Notes: a model not told the origin generated them from the letters alone. Numbered from the stretch's first letter, positions 34,308 to 44,074 are shown. The stretch: 64,000 nucleotides of DNA from Chitinophaga silvisoli (GCF_003412465.1 NZ_QTJV01000004.1:682001-746000); one strand, 5' to 3'. A program made the numbers and translations.

Positions 34308-35189
34308 ATGCCACGAAAGACAACCATTGTCCTATTGTTAGCATGCCTGTCTGCCAGCGTACACGCACAAACGACCGCTCTCCGGAAAACGATCGATTCT
34401 ATTGTCACTCATTCCAAAGCACATATCGGCGTTTCCGCCCTGCTGCTGGAAACCGGGGACACCCTTAGCTACCGGGGCAATGATCACTATCCGATGCAAA
34501 GCGTGTATAAGTTCCCTATTTCCTTCGCTATCCTGCATCAGGTAGACCTTGGGAAATATAAACCGGATCAGAAAATCACCATCACCAGCGATGACATCAT
34601 GCCACTAGGCCATAGCCCTATACGCGAAGCGCATCCACATGGTGGCGTAGACATGACCATCAGGGAGATATCCAGGTACAACATCCAGGAAAGCGACGGC
34701 ACCGCCTGCGATGTACTGCTCCGTTTATTGGGCGGTACGAAAAAGACAAATGCCTATATCAGGAGTCTGGGTGTAACAGGTATCAACATCGCCACCACCG
34801 AAAAGGAACAACAGCAGGATGATACCACCCAATACCACAACTGGGCAACGCCTATAGCCATCACGCAATTGTACAAAGTCTTCTTAAGGAATAACGTGTT
34901 ATCCAAACAATCATACGATATTCTCTGGAAAGACCTGGCCGAATCCCATCCCGGTGCCAAACGCATCAAAGGACTACTGCCCCCCGGTACAGTTGTTGCG
35001 CACAAAACAGGTACATCCGGTACACATAATGGATTTACTGCAGCCACAAATGACTCCGGTATTATTATCTTACCCAATGGAAAACACCTGATCCTGACAA
35101 TATTTGTTTCCGATTCTAAAGGAAGCGAGGCCGAAAGAGAAGGATGGATAGCACAAATTTCTAAAGCCGTATATGATCATTTTAAATGA
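34308..35189 (+). CDS. Class A beta-lactamase, subclass A2 type
   Basis: 293 residues, signal peptide ending VHAQ. Catalytic S65-VY-K68, S129-D-G131 (SDN variant), omega-loop E165 in a TEKEQQQDDTTQYHNW stretch, and K233-T-G. The extended omega loop with QYxNW and SDG is the pattern of subclass A2 enzymes (PER/CfxA/CblA-like) found in Bacteroidota. Hydrolyses beta-lactams, possibly cephalosporins. Its last 17 bp overlap the start of an AraC-type regulator. Probably an intrinsic chromosomal enzyme: no mobile element is near. Confidence 0.88.
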   Translation: MPRKTTIVLLLACLSASVHAQTTALRKTIDSIVTHSKAHIGVSALLLETGDTLSYRGNDHYPMQSVYKFPISFAILHQVDLGKYKPDQKITITSDDIMPLGHSPIREAHPHGGVDMTIREISRYNIQESDGTACDVLLRLLGGTKKTNAYIRSLGVTGINIATTEKEQQQDDTTQYHNWATPIAITQLYKVFLRNNVLSKQSYDILWKDLAESHPGAKRIKGLLPPGTVVAHKTGTSGTHNGFTAATNDSGIIILPNGKHLILTIFVSDSKGSEAEREGWIAQISKAVYDHFK

Positions 35190-35922
35190 AGGTGAATTTT
35201 TAGGGGTCAATGAACGCACCAGCGTACAACATGACCTGATCCTCAGCAAGACAGCACACCTGTATGGCGGGACGGAACCTCATGCCCATAAAAATGACTA
35301 TTTCAGTATCCTCCTAAGCGGGGAATATCTTGAAAACTTCAGGAATGAATCTATACTGATCAAACCGGGAGACATTGTGTATAGAAGACGGGATCATATC
35401 CACAGGAATGAATTCGTCACCGATACCGTCTCCTGCATCAATATTGAAATCTCTCATACGGAAAATGAAAATTTCTTCCTGTATACCAAAGAGAACAAAG
35501 GCTATTTCTACCAACTGATTGTAGACTTCTTATTAAATAAATCCTTTGCAGCAGATCCCGGTTTCTTCGTAGACCAGCCATTGCCGGAACCTAATAAAAA
35601 CCTCACATGGCTTATACAGATCATCGGGATCCTGCATGCAGAGAAAGCATCCTTTCATTCACCCCATTCCCTCGCACAAAGAGTCTTTGTCCACCCCAAT
35701 TACCTGGCCCGCGCCTTCAAAGAAAAAACCGGGGAAACCATCGGTACCTACCAGTTAAAAATCAAACTGAATCACGCGGTTCAACAGCTCTTAAATACCC
35801 CAAAAAGCATCTCCGATATCAGCTTTGACAATGGCTTCTATGATGATGCCCACTTTATCCGGTCCTTTAAAAAGGCCTTTCACATCTCCCCCCTGCAATT
35901 CCGTAAACTGCTGAAAAGTTAA
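35173..35922 (+). CDS. AraC-type transcription regulator with cupin domain
   Basis: 249 residues. N-terminal cupin-like sensor (GTEPHAHKNDYFSILLSGEYLENFRNESILIKPGDIVYRR) and a C-terminal AraC DNA-binding domain with two helix-turn-helices (LAQRVFVHPNYLARAFKEKTGETIGTYQLKIKL; SISDISFDNGFYDDAHFIRSFKKAFHISPLQFRK). It overlaps the end of the beta-lactamase gene by 17 bp in another frame, so it is co-transcribed and may control that cluster. Its ligand is unknown. Confidence 0.85.
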   Translation: MIILNEGEFLGVNERTSVQHDLILSKTAHLYGGTEPHAHKNDYFSILLSGEYLENFRNESILIKPGDIVYRRRDHIHRNEFVTDTVSCINIEISHTENENFFLYTKENKGYFYQLIVDFLLNKSFAADPGFFVDQPLPEPNKNLTWLIQIIGILHAEKASFHSPHSLAQRVFVHPNYLARAFKEKTGETIGTYQLKIKLNHAVQQLLNTPKSISDISFDNGFYDDAHFIRSFKKAFHISPLQFRKLLKS

Positions 35923-35973
35923 TTTCATACAATTTTAAAAAACACGACTGCACTTGTTTTGTATAAAAAAACG

Positions 35974-36975
35974 ATGCGGTTTATCCTCTTCATACTATTT
36001 CTCCCGCTTTGCACCTTTGCCCAGTCCGACTCCAGCCGGTTTTATAGCCTGTGCTTAGATGCCAACGTATCCAGGGCCATGCAATACGTACCCGAACGAC
36101 TCGCTCCTGAATTTGAACAACGCTTCAGATATGCAAACGACCAGTCTGATTACCTGCTAAAACATAGCTCCGGCATCGATTCATTACTGTTCATCTTTCA
36201 CCGCTACTGGCGGAAAGCATTACTCGATAGCACTAAAAACTATGATGGAGAACTGGCAAAGGAACTATGCCATTTTTTCAATGTTGCTGATACAATACCT
36301 GTTGATTCTCTGAATGCACCATTCAATGCCTATATCAAATCCAAAAACTATTATGCGACTGATGGTATCGGTAAGGTAGGTAAACTCTACGACCTGCTGG
36401 TATGGCGGCGACAGACAGATACCACCTACTCCTTTCATCTCAACAAAGAGCACCTGAAGGTACGGGTCGTACTTATGCAGCAATTTATATCCCTGGGCTG
36501 GGAAGAATACGCCTCTTTAGGCAAGTTTTACCCCGGTGGCTGGGCACTGAAGGATGCCCTGTATTGTGTATCCGATGCCTACGACAAAAAGAGTGAGAAA
36601 TTCCTCGTGAGCTACCTCGCACACGAAGGCCGGCACCTGAAAGACTATGCATTATTCCCCGGTATCGAAGGCAAGGACCTGGAATACAGGGCAAAACTCA
36701 CCGAACTAAGTATGGTCAACAATATGATGTATTCACTGATCAATTTCTTTATCAAAAACTCCAATAAGAACAGTGTAAACGACCACCCGCTCGCCAATTA
36801 CAATGTAATGAGCGCCCTATCCAAACACTTTTTCCACAAGGAGTTTGAAGATGATCTCAGCCAATGGAAAAAACTACCAGTAAAGCAAATTAATAAAGCA
36901 GCCTATCACTTGCTCAAGGCAAATACAAAAGCTATGCGGAATTTATATAAACAGCAGCAGCATGATAAAGCGTGA
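35974..36975 (+). CDS. Secreted protein with HEGRH zinc-peptidase motif
   Basis: 333 residues from the ATG at 35974, which starts a signal peptide (MRFILFILFLPLCTFAQ); a TTG at 35959 is less likely. Not recognised as a named family. The sequence YLAHEGRHLKDYALFPGIEGKDLEYRAKLTE has an HExxH motif with a Glu downstream, the arrangement of gluzincin-type zinc peptidases. It follows the AraC gene by about 50 bp on the same strand. Peptidase activity is a guess from the motif alone. Confidence 0.6.
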   Translation: MRFILFILFLPLCTFAQSDSSRFYSLCLDANVSRAMQYVPERLAPEFEQRFRYANDQSDYLLKHSSGIDSLLFIFHRYWRKALLDSTKNYDGELAKELCHFFNVADTIPVDSLNAPFNAYIKSKNYYATDGIGKVGKLYDLLVWRRQTDTTYSFHLNKEHLKVRVVLMQQFISLGWEEYASLGKFYPGGWALKDALYCVSDAYDKKSEKFLVSYLAHEGRHLKDYALFPGIEGKDLEYRAKLTELSMVNNMMYSLINFFIKNSNKNSVNDHPLANYNVMSALSKHFFHKEFEDDLSQWKKLPVKQINKAAYHLLKANTKAMRNLYKQQQHDKA

Positions 36976-37357
36976 CAACAGGCACCTCCCTTACAGGATA
37001 AATTTGCCCGGTTGAAATGACAATCATTTCAACCGGACCATATTCTTTTCTTAAAATAATCTCTATATCAGGTACCGAAAGCCTTTCTTTCAGCAAACCT
37101 TTCGCCCGGCCTACCATCTTTCGGTAAATGCGGACATCCTTTATCTCTAAGTCCCTATACACCCGCGCTGCCAAAGGCGAAGCAATCTTCATCCTCCCTG
37201 CATCCTCCATCAATGGTATAAACGCCGGGTCCTGCTTCACCCTCTTTGCAGACAAAGAACTTTTCACACGCAGCATGAACCTCCCGCTCTTCATAGGAGC
37301 GATGGTCAAACCCTGCTTCGTGCGTTGCCTGAAAGGCCGTTCTCCGTGTATAATCAT
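36932..37357 (-). CDS. Hypothetical conserved Bacteroidota protein
   Basis: 141 residues; ATG at 37294 (MKSGRFMLRVK) is an alternative start. No signal peptide. The pattern RVKQDPAFIPLMEDAGRMKIASPLAARVYRDL resembles small basic proteins of unknown function seen in several Bacteroidota genomes. The end overlaps the tail of the convergent HEGRH gene by 44 bp. Confidence 0.5.
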   Translation of the reverse strand: MIIHGERPFRQRTKQGLTIAPMKSGRFMLRVKSSLSAKRVKQDPAFIPLMEDAGRMKIASPLAARVYRDLEIKDVRIYRKMVGRAKGLLKERLSVPDIEIILRKEYGPVEMIVISTGQIYPVREVPVVTLYHAAAVYINSA

Positions 37358-37380
37358 ACTATGAATATAACGCTTTCAGG

Positions 37381-38733
37381 TCAGGATGCCGCTGTAAAAG
37401 CGTTCAATTGAGTAGTTTTATGCTGGAATCTCAGGAATAATAATACCGAAGCAGTGAGTAGTCCCAGCAATAATCCCCACCAGATCCCCTGGATGCCATA
37501 ACCCAGGTGAATACCTAATAAATAAGCACCCGGCAAGCCCAGCACCCAATACGCCAGCATGGTGATAACTGTAGGAATCTTCACATCCCCCAATCCCCTC
37601 AATATCCCTAAGCCTACCACCTGCGTACCGTCGAACAACTGGAAGAACGCAGCTATCAAAATCAAATGCGCCGCTATCTCGATCACCGCAGGATCATTGA
37701 TATACATCAATGGCAATACCCTGCACCCCACCAAGAAAATCAGGGCCGTAGTACCCATCATGATCAACACCATATGATAACTCGCAATGGCTGACAAACG
37801 TAACTCCTTCAGCTGCTTCGCCCCAAAGTGATTCCCACTCTTAATACCCGCCGCCGCGGAAATGCCACTCGCCATCATATATGTTATAGATGCCAGGTTG
37901 ATCGCTATCTGATGTGCTGCCTGCTCTCTCGCACCAATCCATCCCGCCATGATAATCGCACTGCTAAACGCACTGATCTCAAACACATATTGCAAAGCTA
38001 CCGGCGTACCGATGCCCAGTATTTTCCTGATCATTTCCATGGAAAAATACCTGTTCCAAAACTCTTGCAGATAAGGTTTGAAACGATCCGCCTTCAGCAC
38101 ATACCAACACATCGCCACCGCCATCAGGATCCGGTCTGTCAAAGTACCAATCCCCACACCAATCACCCCCAACCTGGGCAATCCACCAATACCATATACC
38201 AGCGCAATCCCCACCACGATATTGACAATGTTCCCGATAATACTGATATGCATCGCCTGCTTGGTAAACCCTAGCCCCTCCGCAAATTGCTTAAAAGACA
38301 GGAACACCATCAACGGGAAATAAGAGATCCCTAACAATTTCAGGAATGGCCTTGCCTGCATAGCGACCTCCGGTACCTGGTCCAGTTTATACAGGTAATT
38401 ACTCCCCGCATAAATGAGGGTACTCATCAGCAATCCCATGACTAAGTTAATCACCAGGCTATGACGCAACAGGTTACCACAAGCCGTCTTATTCTGCCTG
38501 CCATACTCCTGCGCAATCAAGGGTGTTAATCCATAAGACATGCCGATGCCTATCACCATACAGATAGAAAAAATACTACTGCCGAGTGCTACAGCTGCCA
38601 GCGGTACATCGCCGGTATGCCCGATTATAATGGTATCAGACAGGGCCACCATTGTATGCCCCAGCTGACTTATAACGACAGGATATGCCAGTTTAAAATT
38701 GTCTTTATAATAAGTTTGATATTTAGTCCACAC
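37381..38733 (-). CDS. MATE-family multidrug efflux pump (NorM-like)
   Basis: 450 residues, 12 predicted membrane helices. The start (FKLAYPVVISQLGHTMVALSDTIIIGHTGDVPLAAVALGSSIF) and the middle repeat (GTPVALQYVFEISAFSSAIIMAGWIGAREQAAHQIAINLASI) are the two homologous halves of NorM-type exporters, which expel cationic drugs in exchange for Na+ or H+. Length typical. Shares a gap with the dnaB terminator. Confidence 0.9.
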   Translation of the reverse strand: MWTKYQTYYKDNFKLAYPVVISQLGHTMVALSDTIIIGHTGDVPLAAVALGSSIFSICMVIGIGMSYGLTPLIAQEYGRQNKTACGNLLRHSLVINLVMGLLMSTLIYAGSNYLYKLDQVPEVAMQARPFLKLLGISYFPLMVFLSFKQFAEGLGFTKQAMHISIIGNIVNIVVGIALVYGIGGLPRLGVIGVGIGTLTDRILMAVAMCWYVLKADRFKPYLQEFWNRYFSMEMIRKILGIGTPVALQYVFEISAFSSAIIMAGWIGAREQAAHQIAINLASITYMMASGISAAAGIKSGNHFGAKQLKELRLSAIASYHMVLIMMGTTALIFLVGCRVLPLMYINDPAVIEIAAHLILIAAFFQLFDGTQVVGLGILRGLGDVKIPTVITMLAYWVLGLPGAYLLGIHLGYGIQGIWWGLLLGLLTASVLLFLRFQHKTTQLNAFTAAS

Positions 38734-38753
38734 TTTGTTAAAATTTGATAGAA

Positions 38754-38786
38754 ATAAAAAAAGGCGCTTCGGTGAAGAAGCGCCTT
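38754..38786 (-). terminator. dnaB terminator
   Basis: AAGGCGCTTC (38761-38770) pairs with GAAGCGCCTT (38777-38786), loop GGTGAA. On the minus strand a run of seven T follows. Confidence 0.85.
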
Positions 38787-38807
38787 ATATCATGAACCTT
38801 TTTATTG

Positions 38808-40376
38808 CTAAAAAGGCGCCTCTTCATCGAAGTCCATATCATTCATACGTGATCCTTTCTGGATATACAGTTTCGCTTCATCAGTCGCACCATATGGATC
38901 ATTATTACCCGCATTGGAAATCGGCATAAAGTTGCCGCCACCACCACCAGGGTTCTCCAGACTACCATCATCCTCAAAACGCTGGAATTCCAGGATCGCT
39001 CTCAGTTTGATCGTATCCAGCTGACCATTACGGTGTTTTGCTATACGCACGTGGGTCTCACCTTTATTGGATTCGCCCATCTCGTTCGTATTGATTTCGT
39101 AATACTCAGGACGGTACAGGAACATTACCATGTCGGCATCCTGCTCGATCGCACCAGATTCACGCAGGTCAGACAGCTGTGGCATCTTGTTACCATCCTT
39201 TCTCTTTTCCACATCGCGGGACAGCTGTGACAATGCGATAATTGGTACGTGCAGCTCCTTCGCCAGCCCTTTCAGATCCCTGGAGATCTTGGAGATCTCC
39301 TGCTCACGGTTACTTCCCTTACCATCTGCACTACCACTCATCAGCTGCAGGTAGTCAATGATGATCACCCCTACCCCATGGTTGTGTACCAGACGGCGGG
39401 CTTTCGCGCGCAGCTCGAAGATGTTCAGCGCCGGGGTGTCGTCAATAAAGATCGGCGCTTTGGCCAGTCTTTCGATACCATGCGTCATCAGCTTCTTCAT
39501 CTCATACTCTTCCAGCTTACCCCTGGTGATCTTCTCCAGCTTAATTTCTGACTCGGCAGAAAGAATACGCTGTACAATCTGCCCGGAGGACATTTCAAGG
39601 CTGAACACGGCCGCTCCTTTCGGGAAGCGGGGATGCAAAGCAGCATTTCTGGCCAGGTTAAGTGCGAAAGCGGTCTTACCCACCGCCGGACGTGCCGCGA
39701 TGATGATTAAGTCCGTCGACTGCCAGCCATAAGTGACCTTGTCGAGAGAAGGGAACCCGGAAGGCACCCCTGTAATATCATCTCCTTTATTACGCAGATC
39801 CTCGATACGCTTCATGGTGTTCACCAATACGCGGTCGATACTGTCATAGTTTTTACGAAGGTGATTGTTCGTCACCTCAAAGAGTTTACTTTCGGCGGAG
39901 TCGAGCAGGTCGAATACGTCGGCAGTATCTTCGTATGATTCAGATAAGATTTCTCCGGAAATACGGATCAGCTCACGCTGAATGAACTTCTGCAGGATAA
40001 TGCGGGCATGCGCTTCAATATTGGCAGAGGATACCACCATATTTGTAAGCCGGGTTATATAATAGGGTCCGCCCACTACGTCCAGTTCACCCATTGACCG
40101 TAACTCTTCTACCACTGTGAGGATGTCCACAGGCATGGACTTGCCCGCCAGGCGGGTCATGGCAGTAAAGATTTTCTGATGTGCCTCTACATAAAAACAT
40201 TCACCTTTCAAGATCTCTACCACGGTGTCAAACGCACCTTTCTCCAGCATAATGGCTCCCAATACGGCCTCTTCCATTTCCTTTGCCTGAGGTGGAATTT
40301 TACCGTACATCATGGTAGATACGTCAACGGACGGCTTACGACGCACGTTGCGGTCTTTCTTTAGATTGAGATCCAT
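38808..40376 (-). CDS. dnaB: Replicative DNA helicase DnaB
   Basis: 522 residues, uninterrupted by an intein. N-terminal DnaG-interacting domain (PPQAKEMEEAVLGAIMLEKGAFDTVVEIL), linker, and RecA-like domain with Walker A ARPAVGKTAFALNLARN, Walker B VGVIIIDYLQLMSG, and the SQLSRDVEKR and DLRESGAIEQDADMV segments. Unwinds DNA at the fork. The C-terminus has a Gly-rich tail (ENPGGGGGNF), common in Bacteroidota. Confidence 0.95.
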   Translation of the reverse strand: MDLNLKKDRNVRRKPSVDVSTMMYGKIPPQAKEMEEAVLGAIMLEKGAFDTVVEILKGECFYVEAHQKIFTAMTRLAGKSMPVDILTVVEELRSMGELDVVGGPYYITRLTNMVVSSANIEAHARIILQKFIQRELIRISGEILSESYEDTADVFDLLDSAESKLFEVTNNHLRKNYDSIDRVLVNTMKRIEDLRNKGDDITGVPSGFPSLDKVTYGWQSTDLIIIAARPAVGKTAFALNLARNAALHPRFPKGAAVFSLEMSSGQIVQRILSAESEIKLEKITRGKLEEYEMKKLMTHGIERLAKAPIFIDDTPALNIFELRAKARRLVHNHGVGVIIIDYLQLMSGSADGKGSNREQEISKISRDLKGLAKELHVPIIALSQLSRDVEKRKDGNKMPQLSDLRESGAIEQDADMVMFLYRPEYYEINTNEMGESNKGETHVRIAKHRNGQLDTIKLRAILEFQRFEDDGSLENPGGGGGNFMPISNAGNNDPYGATDEAKLYIQKGSRMNDMDFDEEAPF

Positions 40377-40856
40377 TTATTTTTAATCTGATTCAGTTAG
40401 CTAAAAATACTATATGTCGTGGCTATCCTTAGTTTGTTTTACAATTTTTTGTACCCGTTATGTCCTTATCGATTGTCGAAATTGTAAAGCTTTTTAGGGC
40501 CGTAAAAACTAAGGTAACCGCATTTATTCATTTAACAAGGATTGATTGCCGATATAATTTATAAGACCAAATTCACAGGATATACACCCGCAATTTGTCA
40601 GTTATCCACTGACTTAAACAGACTTATTAACACATTTAACATACAATCCCCACACAAAGGTGCATATAATCACAAACATTGTTAAAAAAGTTTTTCCCCA
40701 ATGGTTTGGTGATATGCCCGATGTGTGTATCAGCGGACTTATCCACATACAGCAAAGATCGCTCCTTTTTGGTAGAGATAGCTAACACTTCTTAGTCAGT
40801 TTTGTGTAAATCCCCCGGGCGGTTACCTTCGGTAACTGCAACCACCCCCTCTAACA
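40377..40856. other. 480-bp gap between dnaB and pheT with two DnaA-box sequences
   Basis: AT-rich. Contains TTATCCACT at 40602-40610 and the perfect E. coli-type DnaA box TTATCCACA at 40739-40747, both on the plus strand. No open frame. It holds the divergent promoters of dnaB and pheT; whether the boxes are functional is unknown. Confidence 0.5.
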
Positions 40857-40887
40857 TTGGCACATTCATACATTAATTTTACCTTTA
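40857..40887 (+). promoter_or_regulatory. pheT promoter
   Basis: TTGG at 40857-40860, 19-bp spacer, TACCTTTA at 40880-40887. Places the start near 40893, which supports the ATG at 40908 as the real pheT start. Confidence 0.55.
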
Positions 40888-40907
40888 CGAACTTATTAAT
40901 TATACAA

Positions 40908-43328
40908 ATGACTATTTCATACAATTGGCTGTGTGACTATTTGCCGGTGAAACCAACACCGGAGGAACTATCTGTGATCCTGACACGCATAGGTCTGGAA
41001 GTTGAAAGCCTGGAAAAATTTGAATCTGTAAAAGGCAGTCTGGAAGGACTCGTCATCGGCGAAGTACTCACCGCAGTACCACACCCTAATGCAGACAAAC
41101 TGAAACTGACTACTGTCAATATTGGTGCTGCTGAGCCCCTTCACATTGTTTGTGGTGCTCCTAACGTTGCTGCCGGACAAAAAGTAGTGGTGGCCCCCAT
41201 CGGCGTTACCATCTACCCTGCCTCCGGAGAACCGCTCACCATGAAAAAAGCAAAGATCCGTGGCGAAGAAAGTCATGGCATGATCTGCGCTGAAGACGAA
41301 ATCGGTCTCGGTAGCAGTCATGCGGGTATCCTGGTACTGGATCCATCCCTCACCCCTGGTACCCCGGCCCGCGAAATATTTAAACCCTTCGAAGACTGGG
41401 TATACGAAATCGGCCTCACCCCTAACCGCATGGATGCCATGAGCCACCTGGGAGTTGCCAAAGATGTGTGCGCTTACCTGAACAATACTGCCAACACACT
41501 GGAAAACAAAGCGAAAATCCCTGCCCTGGCAGCACTGCCGGAAGCAAAAGATCGCTACGACATCAGCGTGAGCATCGAAAATACCACCGCCTGCCCCCGT
41601 TATGCAGGTATCACCCTCAGCGGTGTGAAAGTAGGCCCTTCTCCTGAATGGCTCACTCATCGCCTGCAGGCAATCGGCATCCGCTCCATTAATAATGTAG
41701 TGGATATCACCAACTTCATCCTGCATGAAACCGGTCAACCCCTGCACGCCTTCGATGCTGATACCATCAAAGGCCGTAAAGTGATTGTTAAAAACCTGCC
41801 CCAGAATACGCTCTTCACCACCCTCGATGAGAAAGAACGTAAACTGGATGCCGCTGACCTCGTCATCTGTAATGCCGACAGCGAACCAATGGCCCTGGCA
41901 GGTGTATTCGGTGGCCTGCACACTGGTGTCTCCGATACCACTACCAATATCTTCCTGGAAAGCGCCTGCTTCGCTGCTGCCAGCATCCGTCCGACCTCTT
42001 TCCGCCATGGATTGCGTACTGACGCTGCTGCCCGCTTTGAAAAAGGTGTGGATATCTCCGGTACCGTATACGTGTTACAACGTGCCGCCGCCCTCATCTG
42101 CGAACTGGCCGGTGGGCAGGCAGCCTCAGGTATAGTAGACATTTATCCACAACCTAAACCAGCTGTGGAAGTGGAGACCTCCTGGAACTATATCCAGAAA
42201 CTGAGCGGTAAAGCTTACCCTGCGGACAAAATTGAACGCATCCTCACCAGCCTTGGATTCACATTCATATCCAAAACTGAGGAGCGCTTCCGCGTAGCAG
42301 TACCTTTCAGCAAACCCGATATCAGCATTCCCGCAGATATCGTGGAAGAAGTCATGCGTATTGATGGCCTGGACAACATCGACATTCCAACTCAGATTAC
42401 AATCACCCCTTCACCGGCTTCCCGTCCTGACAAGGAAAAGATCCGTGAAAAGGTGGCTAACTACCTGGCTTCGAATGGTTTCAACGAAATCTTTACCAAC
42501 TCTATCACGAACAGTAAGTACTATACCCCAGAGGTGTTGGCTACTACCGTGCGTATGATCAACAGCCTCACAGAAGAACTGGACATCATGCGTCCTTCCA
42601 TGCTGGAAACCGGCCTGGAAAGCGTGGCTCACAACCTGAACCGCAGAAATGATAACCTGCTGTTCTTCGAATTCGGGAATACCTACGCCGTCACCGGCGA
42701 ACATCAATATGAAGAGACAGCCCACCTGAGCCTGTACCTTACCGGTCAGAAAGTGACGGAAAGCTGGCTGCACAAAGCGGCTCCGGTTGACTTCTACTTC
42801 CTGAAAGGCTATGTGCAAAATATATTACAACTACTGGGTATCAAAGGATTACAATACAAAGAAGGCGAGCAAAATACCTGGGAAATCGTAGTGAAGAACA
42901 AATCAGTCGTGACCCTCGGTGCTGTGGACAACGCAAAACTGAAACAGTTCGACATCAAACAAGCCGTTTGGTTTGCAGATTTCAACTGGCTGAATTTGCT
43001 TAGCCTGTTGCAGAAAACTGAAAGCTTCTACAAGGAAATTCCTAAGTTCCCTTCAGTTCGCCGTGACCTTGCCCTGATCCTGGACAAACAGGTGAAATAC
43101 GCAGCGGTAGAGGCAGCAGCTAAGCAGGTGAAATCACCACTGCTGCAGGACCTGAACCTTTTCGATGTATTCGAAAGCGAAAAACTGGGTGCTAACAAGA
43201 AGTCTTATGCAGTCAGCTTCACCTTCCAGGATGCTCAGAAAACCTTGACAGACAAGGAGATCGATGCAGTCATGGAAAAGCTCATCAAAACCTTCCAGGC
43301 ACAACTGCAGGCCGAGATCAGAAAATAA
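40908..43328 (+). CDS. pheT: Phenylalanyl-tRNA synthetase beta subunit
   Basis: 806 residues from MTISYNWLCDYLPVKPT at 40908 (a TTG at 40857 would add 17 residues and lies in the promoter). Domains in order: EMAP-type tRNA-binding domain (about 40-150, VGEVLTAVPHPNADKLKL-like), B3/B4 core (ALTGVKVGPSPEWLTHRLQAIG-like, IRSINNVVDITNFILHETGQPLHAFD), B5 domain and C-terminal anticodon-binding FDX-ACB (FPSVRRDLALILDKQVKYAAVEAAAK). Pairs with pheS, which is not in this window. Confidence 0.95.
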   Translation: MTISYNWLCDYLPVKPTPEELSVILTRIGLEVESLEKFESVKGSLEGLVIGEVLTAVPHPNADKLKLTTVNIGAAEPLHIVCGAPNVAAGQKVVVAPIGVTIYPASGEPLTMKKAKIRGEESHGMICAEDEIGLGSSHAGILVLDPSLTPGTPAREIFKPFEDWVYEIGLTPNRMDAMSHLGVAKDVCAYLNNTANTLENKAKIPALAALPEAKDRYDISVSIENTTACPRYAGITLSGVKVGPSPEWLTHRLQAIGIRSINNVVDITNFILHETGQPLHAFDADTIKGRKVIVKNLPQNTLFTTLDEKERKLDAADLVICNADSEPMALAGVFGGLHTGVSDTTTNIFLESACFAAASIRPTSFRHGLRTDAAARFEKGVDISGTVYVLQRAAALICELAGGQAASGIVDIYPQPKPAVEVETSWNYIQKLSGKAYPADKIERILTSLGFTFISKTEERFRVAVPFSKPDISIPADIVEEVMRIDGLDNIDIPTQITITPSPASRPDKEKIREKVANYLASNGFNEIFTNSITNSKYYTPEVLATTVRMINSLTEELDIMRPSMLETGLESVAHNLNRRNDNLLFFEFGNTYAVTGEHQYEETAHLSLYLTGQKVTESWLHKAAPVDFYFLKGYVQNILQLLGIKGLQYKEGEQNTWEIVVKNKSVVTLGAVDNAKLKQFDIKQAVWFADFNWLNLLSLLQKTESFYKEIPKFPSVRRDLALILDKQVKYAAVEAAAKQVKSPLLQDLNLFDVFESEKLGANKKSYAVSFTFQDAQKTLTDKEIDAVMEKLIKTFQAQLQAEIRK

Positions 43329-43332
43329 CCGG

Positions 43333-43373
43333 AATGCTCCACTCAGGTAAAATAGCCGGAGTGGAGCATTTTT
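43333..43373 (+). terminator. pheT terminator
   Basis: AATGCTCCACTC (43333-43344) pairs with 43359-43370, 14-nt loop, followed by TTTC. On the plus strand, 4 bp after the stop codon. Confidence 0.75.
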
Positions 43374-43456
43374 CATTTTCTCTTAATAATTAATCTCCGG
43401 TAGTTTCTATTATCAATTCATAATCCGTAATTTGTACTCATAAGTACTTTTGAACA

Positions 43457-43765
43457 TTGGCTTTGGAGCAACACATACTGAGAATCGAAGAAAAGCTGCA
43501 ACAGTTGCTAAAAAAATTGCAACAGCTGCAGTCGGAGAATGTATCGCTCAGAGAGACCTTGCAGATGAAGGACAACGAACTGATAATGAAGCAACAGCAG
43601 ATCGACGAACTGGATAATAAATTACATTTGGCCAGGATCGCCGTAGCTGCACAGGGTACGCCCGGAGACAAGGAAGATGACGAGGAATTTAAGAAGGAAA
43701 TGCGCAATAAGATCAATGAGTATATCAGGGAGATTGACCGGTGTATCGCCTTATTAAATATATAA
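43457..43765 (+). CDS. Coiled-coil protein preceding zapA
   Basis: 102 residues, TTG start at 43457 (the preceding in-frame codon is a stop; TTG at 43463 is an alternative). A leucine-rich coiled coil with heptads over most of its length (ILRIEEKLQQLLKKLQQLQSENVSLRETLQMKDNELIMKQQQIDELDNKL) and an acidic, Lys-rich tail. It lies 10 bp ahead of zapA, so probably a cell-division partner, like ZapB in other bacteria; no sequence link to ZapB is claimed. Confidence 0.65.
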   Translation: MALEQHILRIEEKLQQLLKKLQQLQSENVSLRETLQMKDNELIMKQQQIDELDNKLHLARIAVAAQGTPGDKEDDEEFKKEMRNKINEYIREIDRCIALLNI

Positions 43766-43775
43766 ACGACACAAC

Positions 43776-44069
43776 ATGGAACCGCTGATCCCCATTAATA
43801 TCGTCGTAGCAGACAGGTCCTACAGAATAAAAATCAAGCCGGAAGAAGAAGAGGAAGTGCGCCGTACAATGAAGGAAGTGAACGAAAAGATCATAGAATT
43901 CAAAACAGCGTATGCGGGCAAAGACTTACAGGATTACATCGCAATGGCGCTGATCATGTACGCAACCCACCCAGTCACCCATGGCGGAAAAGTGCAGGCT
44001 GGCCTGCAACCCTTTCTGGAGGAAAAACTGCAACATCTGGAGACATTGATCGATGAGCACTTAAAATAA
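43776..44069 (+). CDS. zapA: Cell division protein ZapA
   Basis: 97 residues. PINIVVADRSYRIKIKPEEEEEVRRTMKEVNEKI followed by a helical tail (ALIMYATHPVTHGGK ...) fits ZapA, a small protein that cross-links FtsZ filaments. Second gene of the pair with the coiled-coil protein; length normal. Confidence 0.85.
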   Translation: MEPLIPINIVVADRSYRIKIKPEEEEEVRRTMKEVNEKIIEFKTAYAGKDLQDYIAMALIMYATHPVTHGGKVQAGLQPFLEEKLQHLETLIDEHLK

Positions 44070-44074
44070 AACCA

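Noticed and set aside
36932..36975. Overlap of two convergent genes as a frameshift sign
   Set aside because: A 44-bp tail overlap of two complete frames is common and both stop codons are normal.
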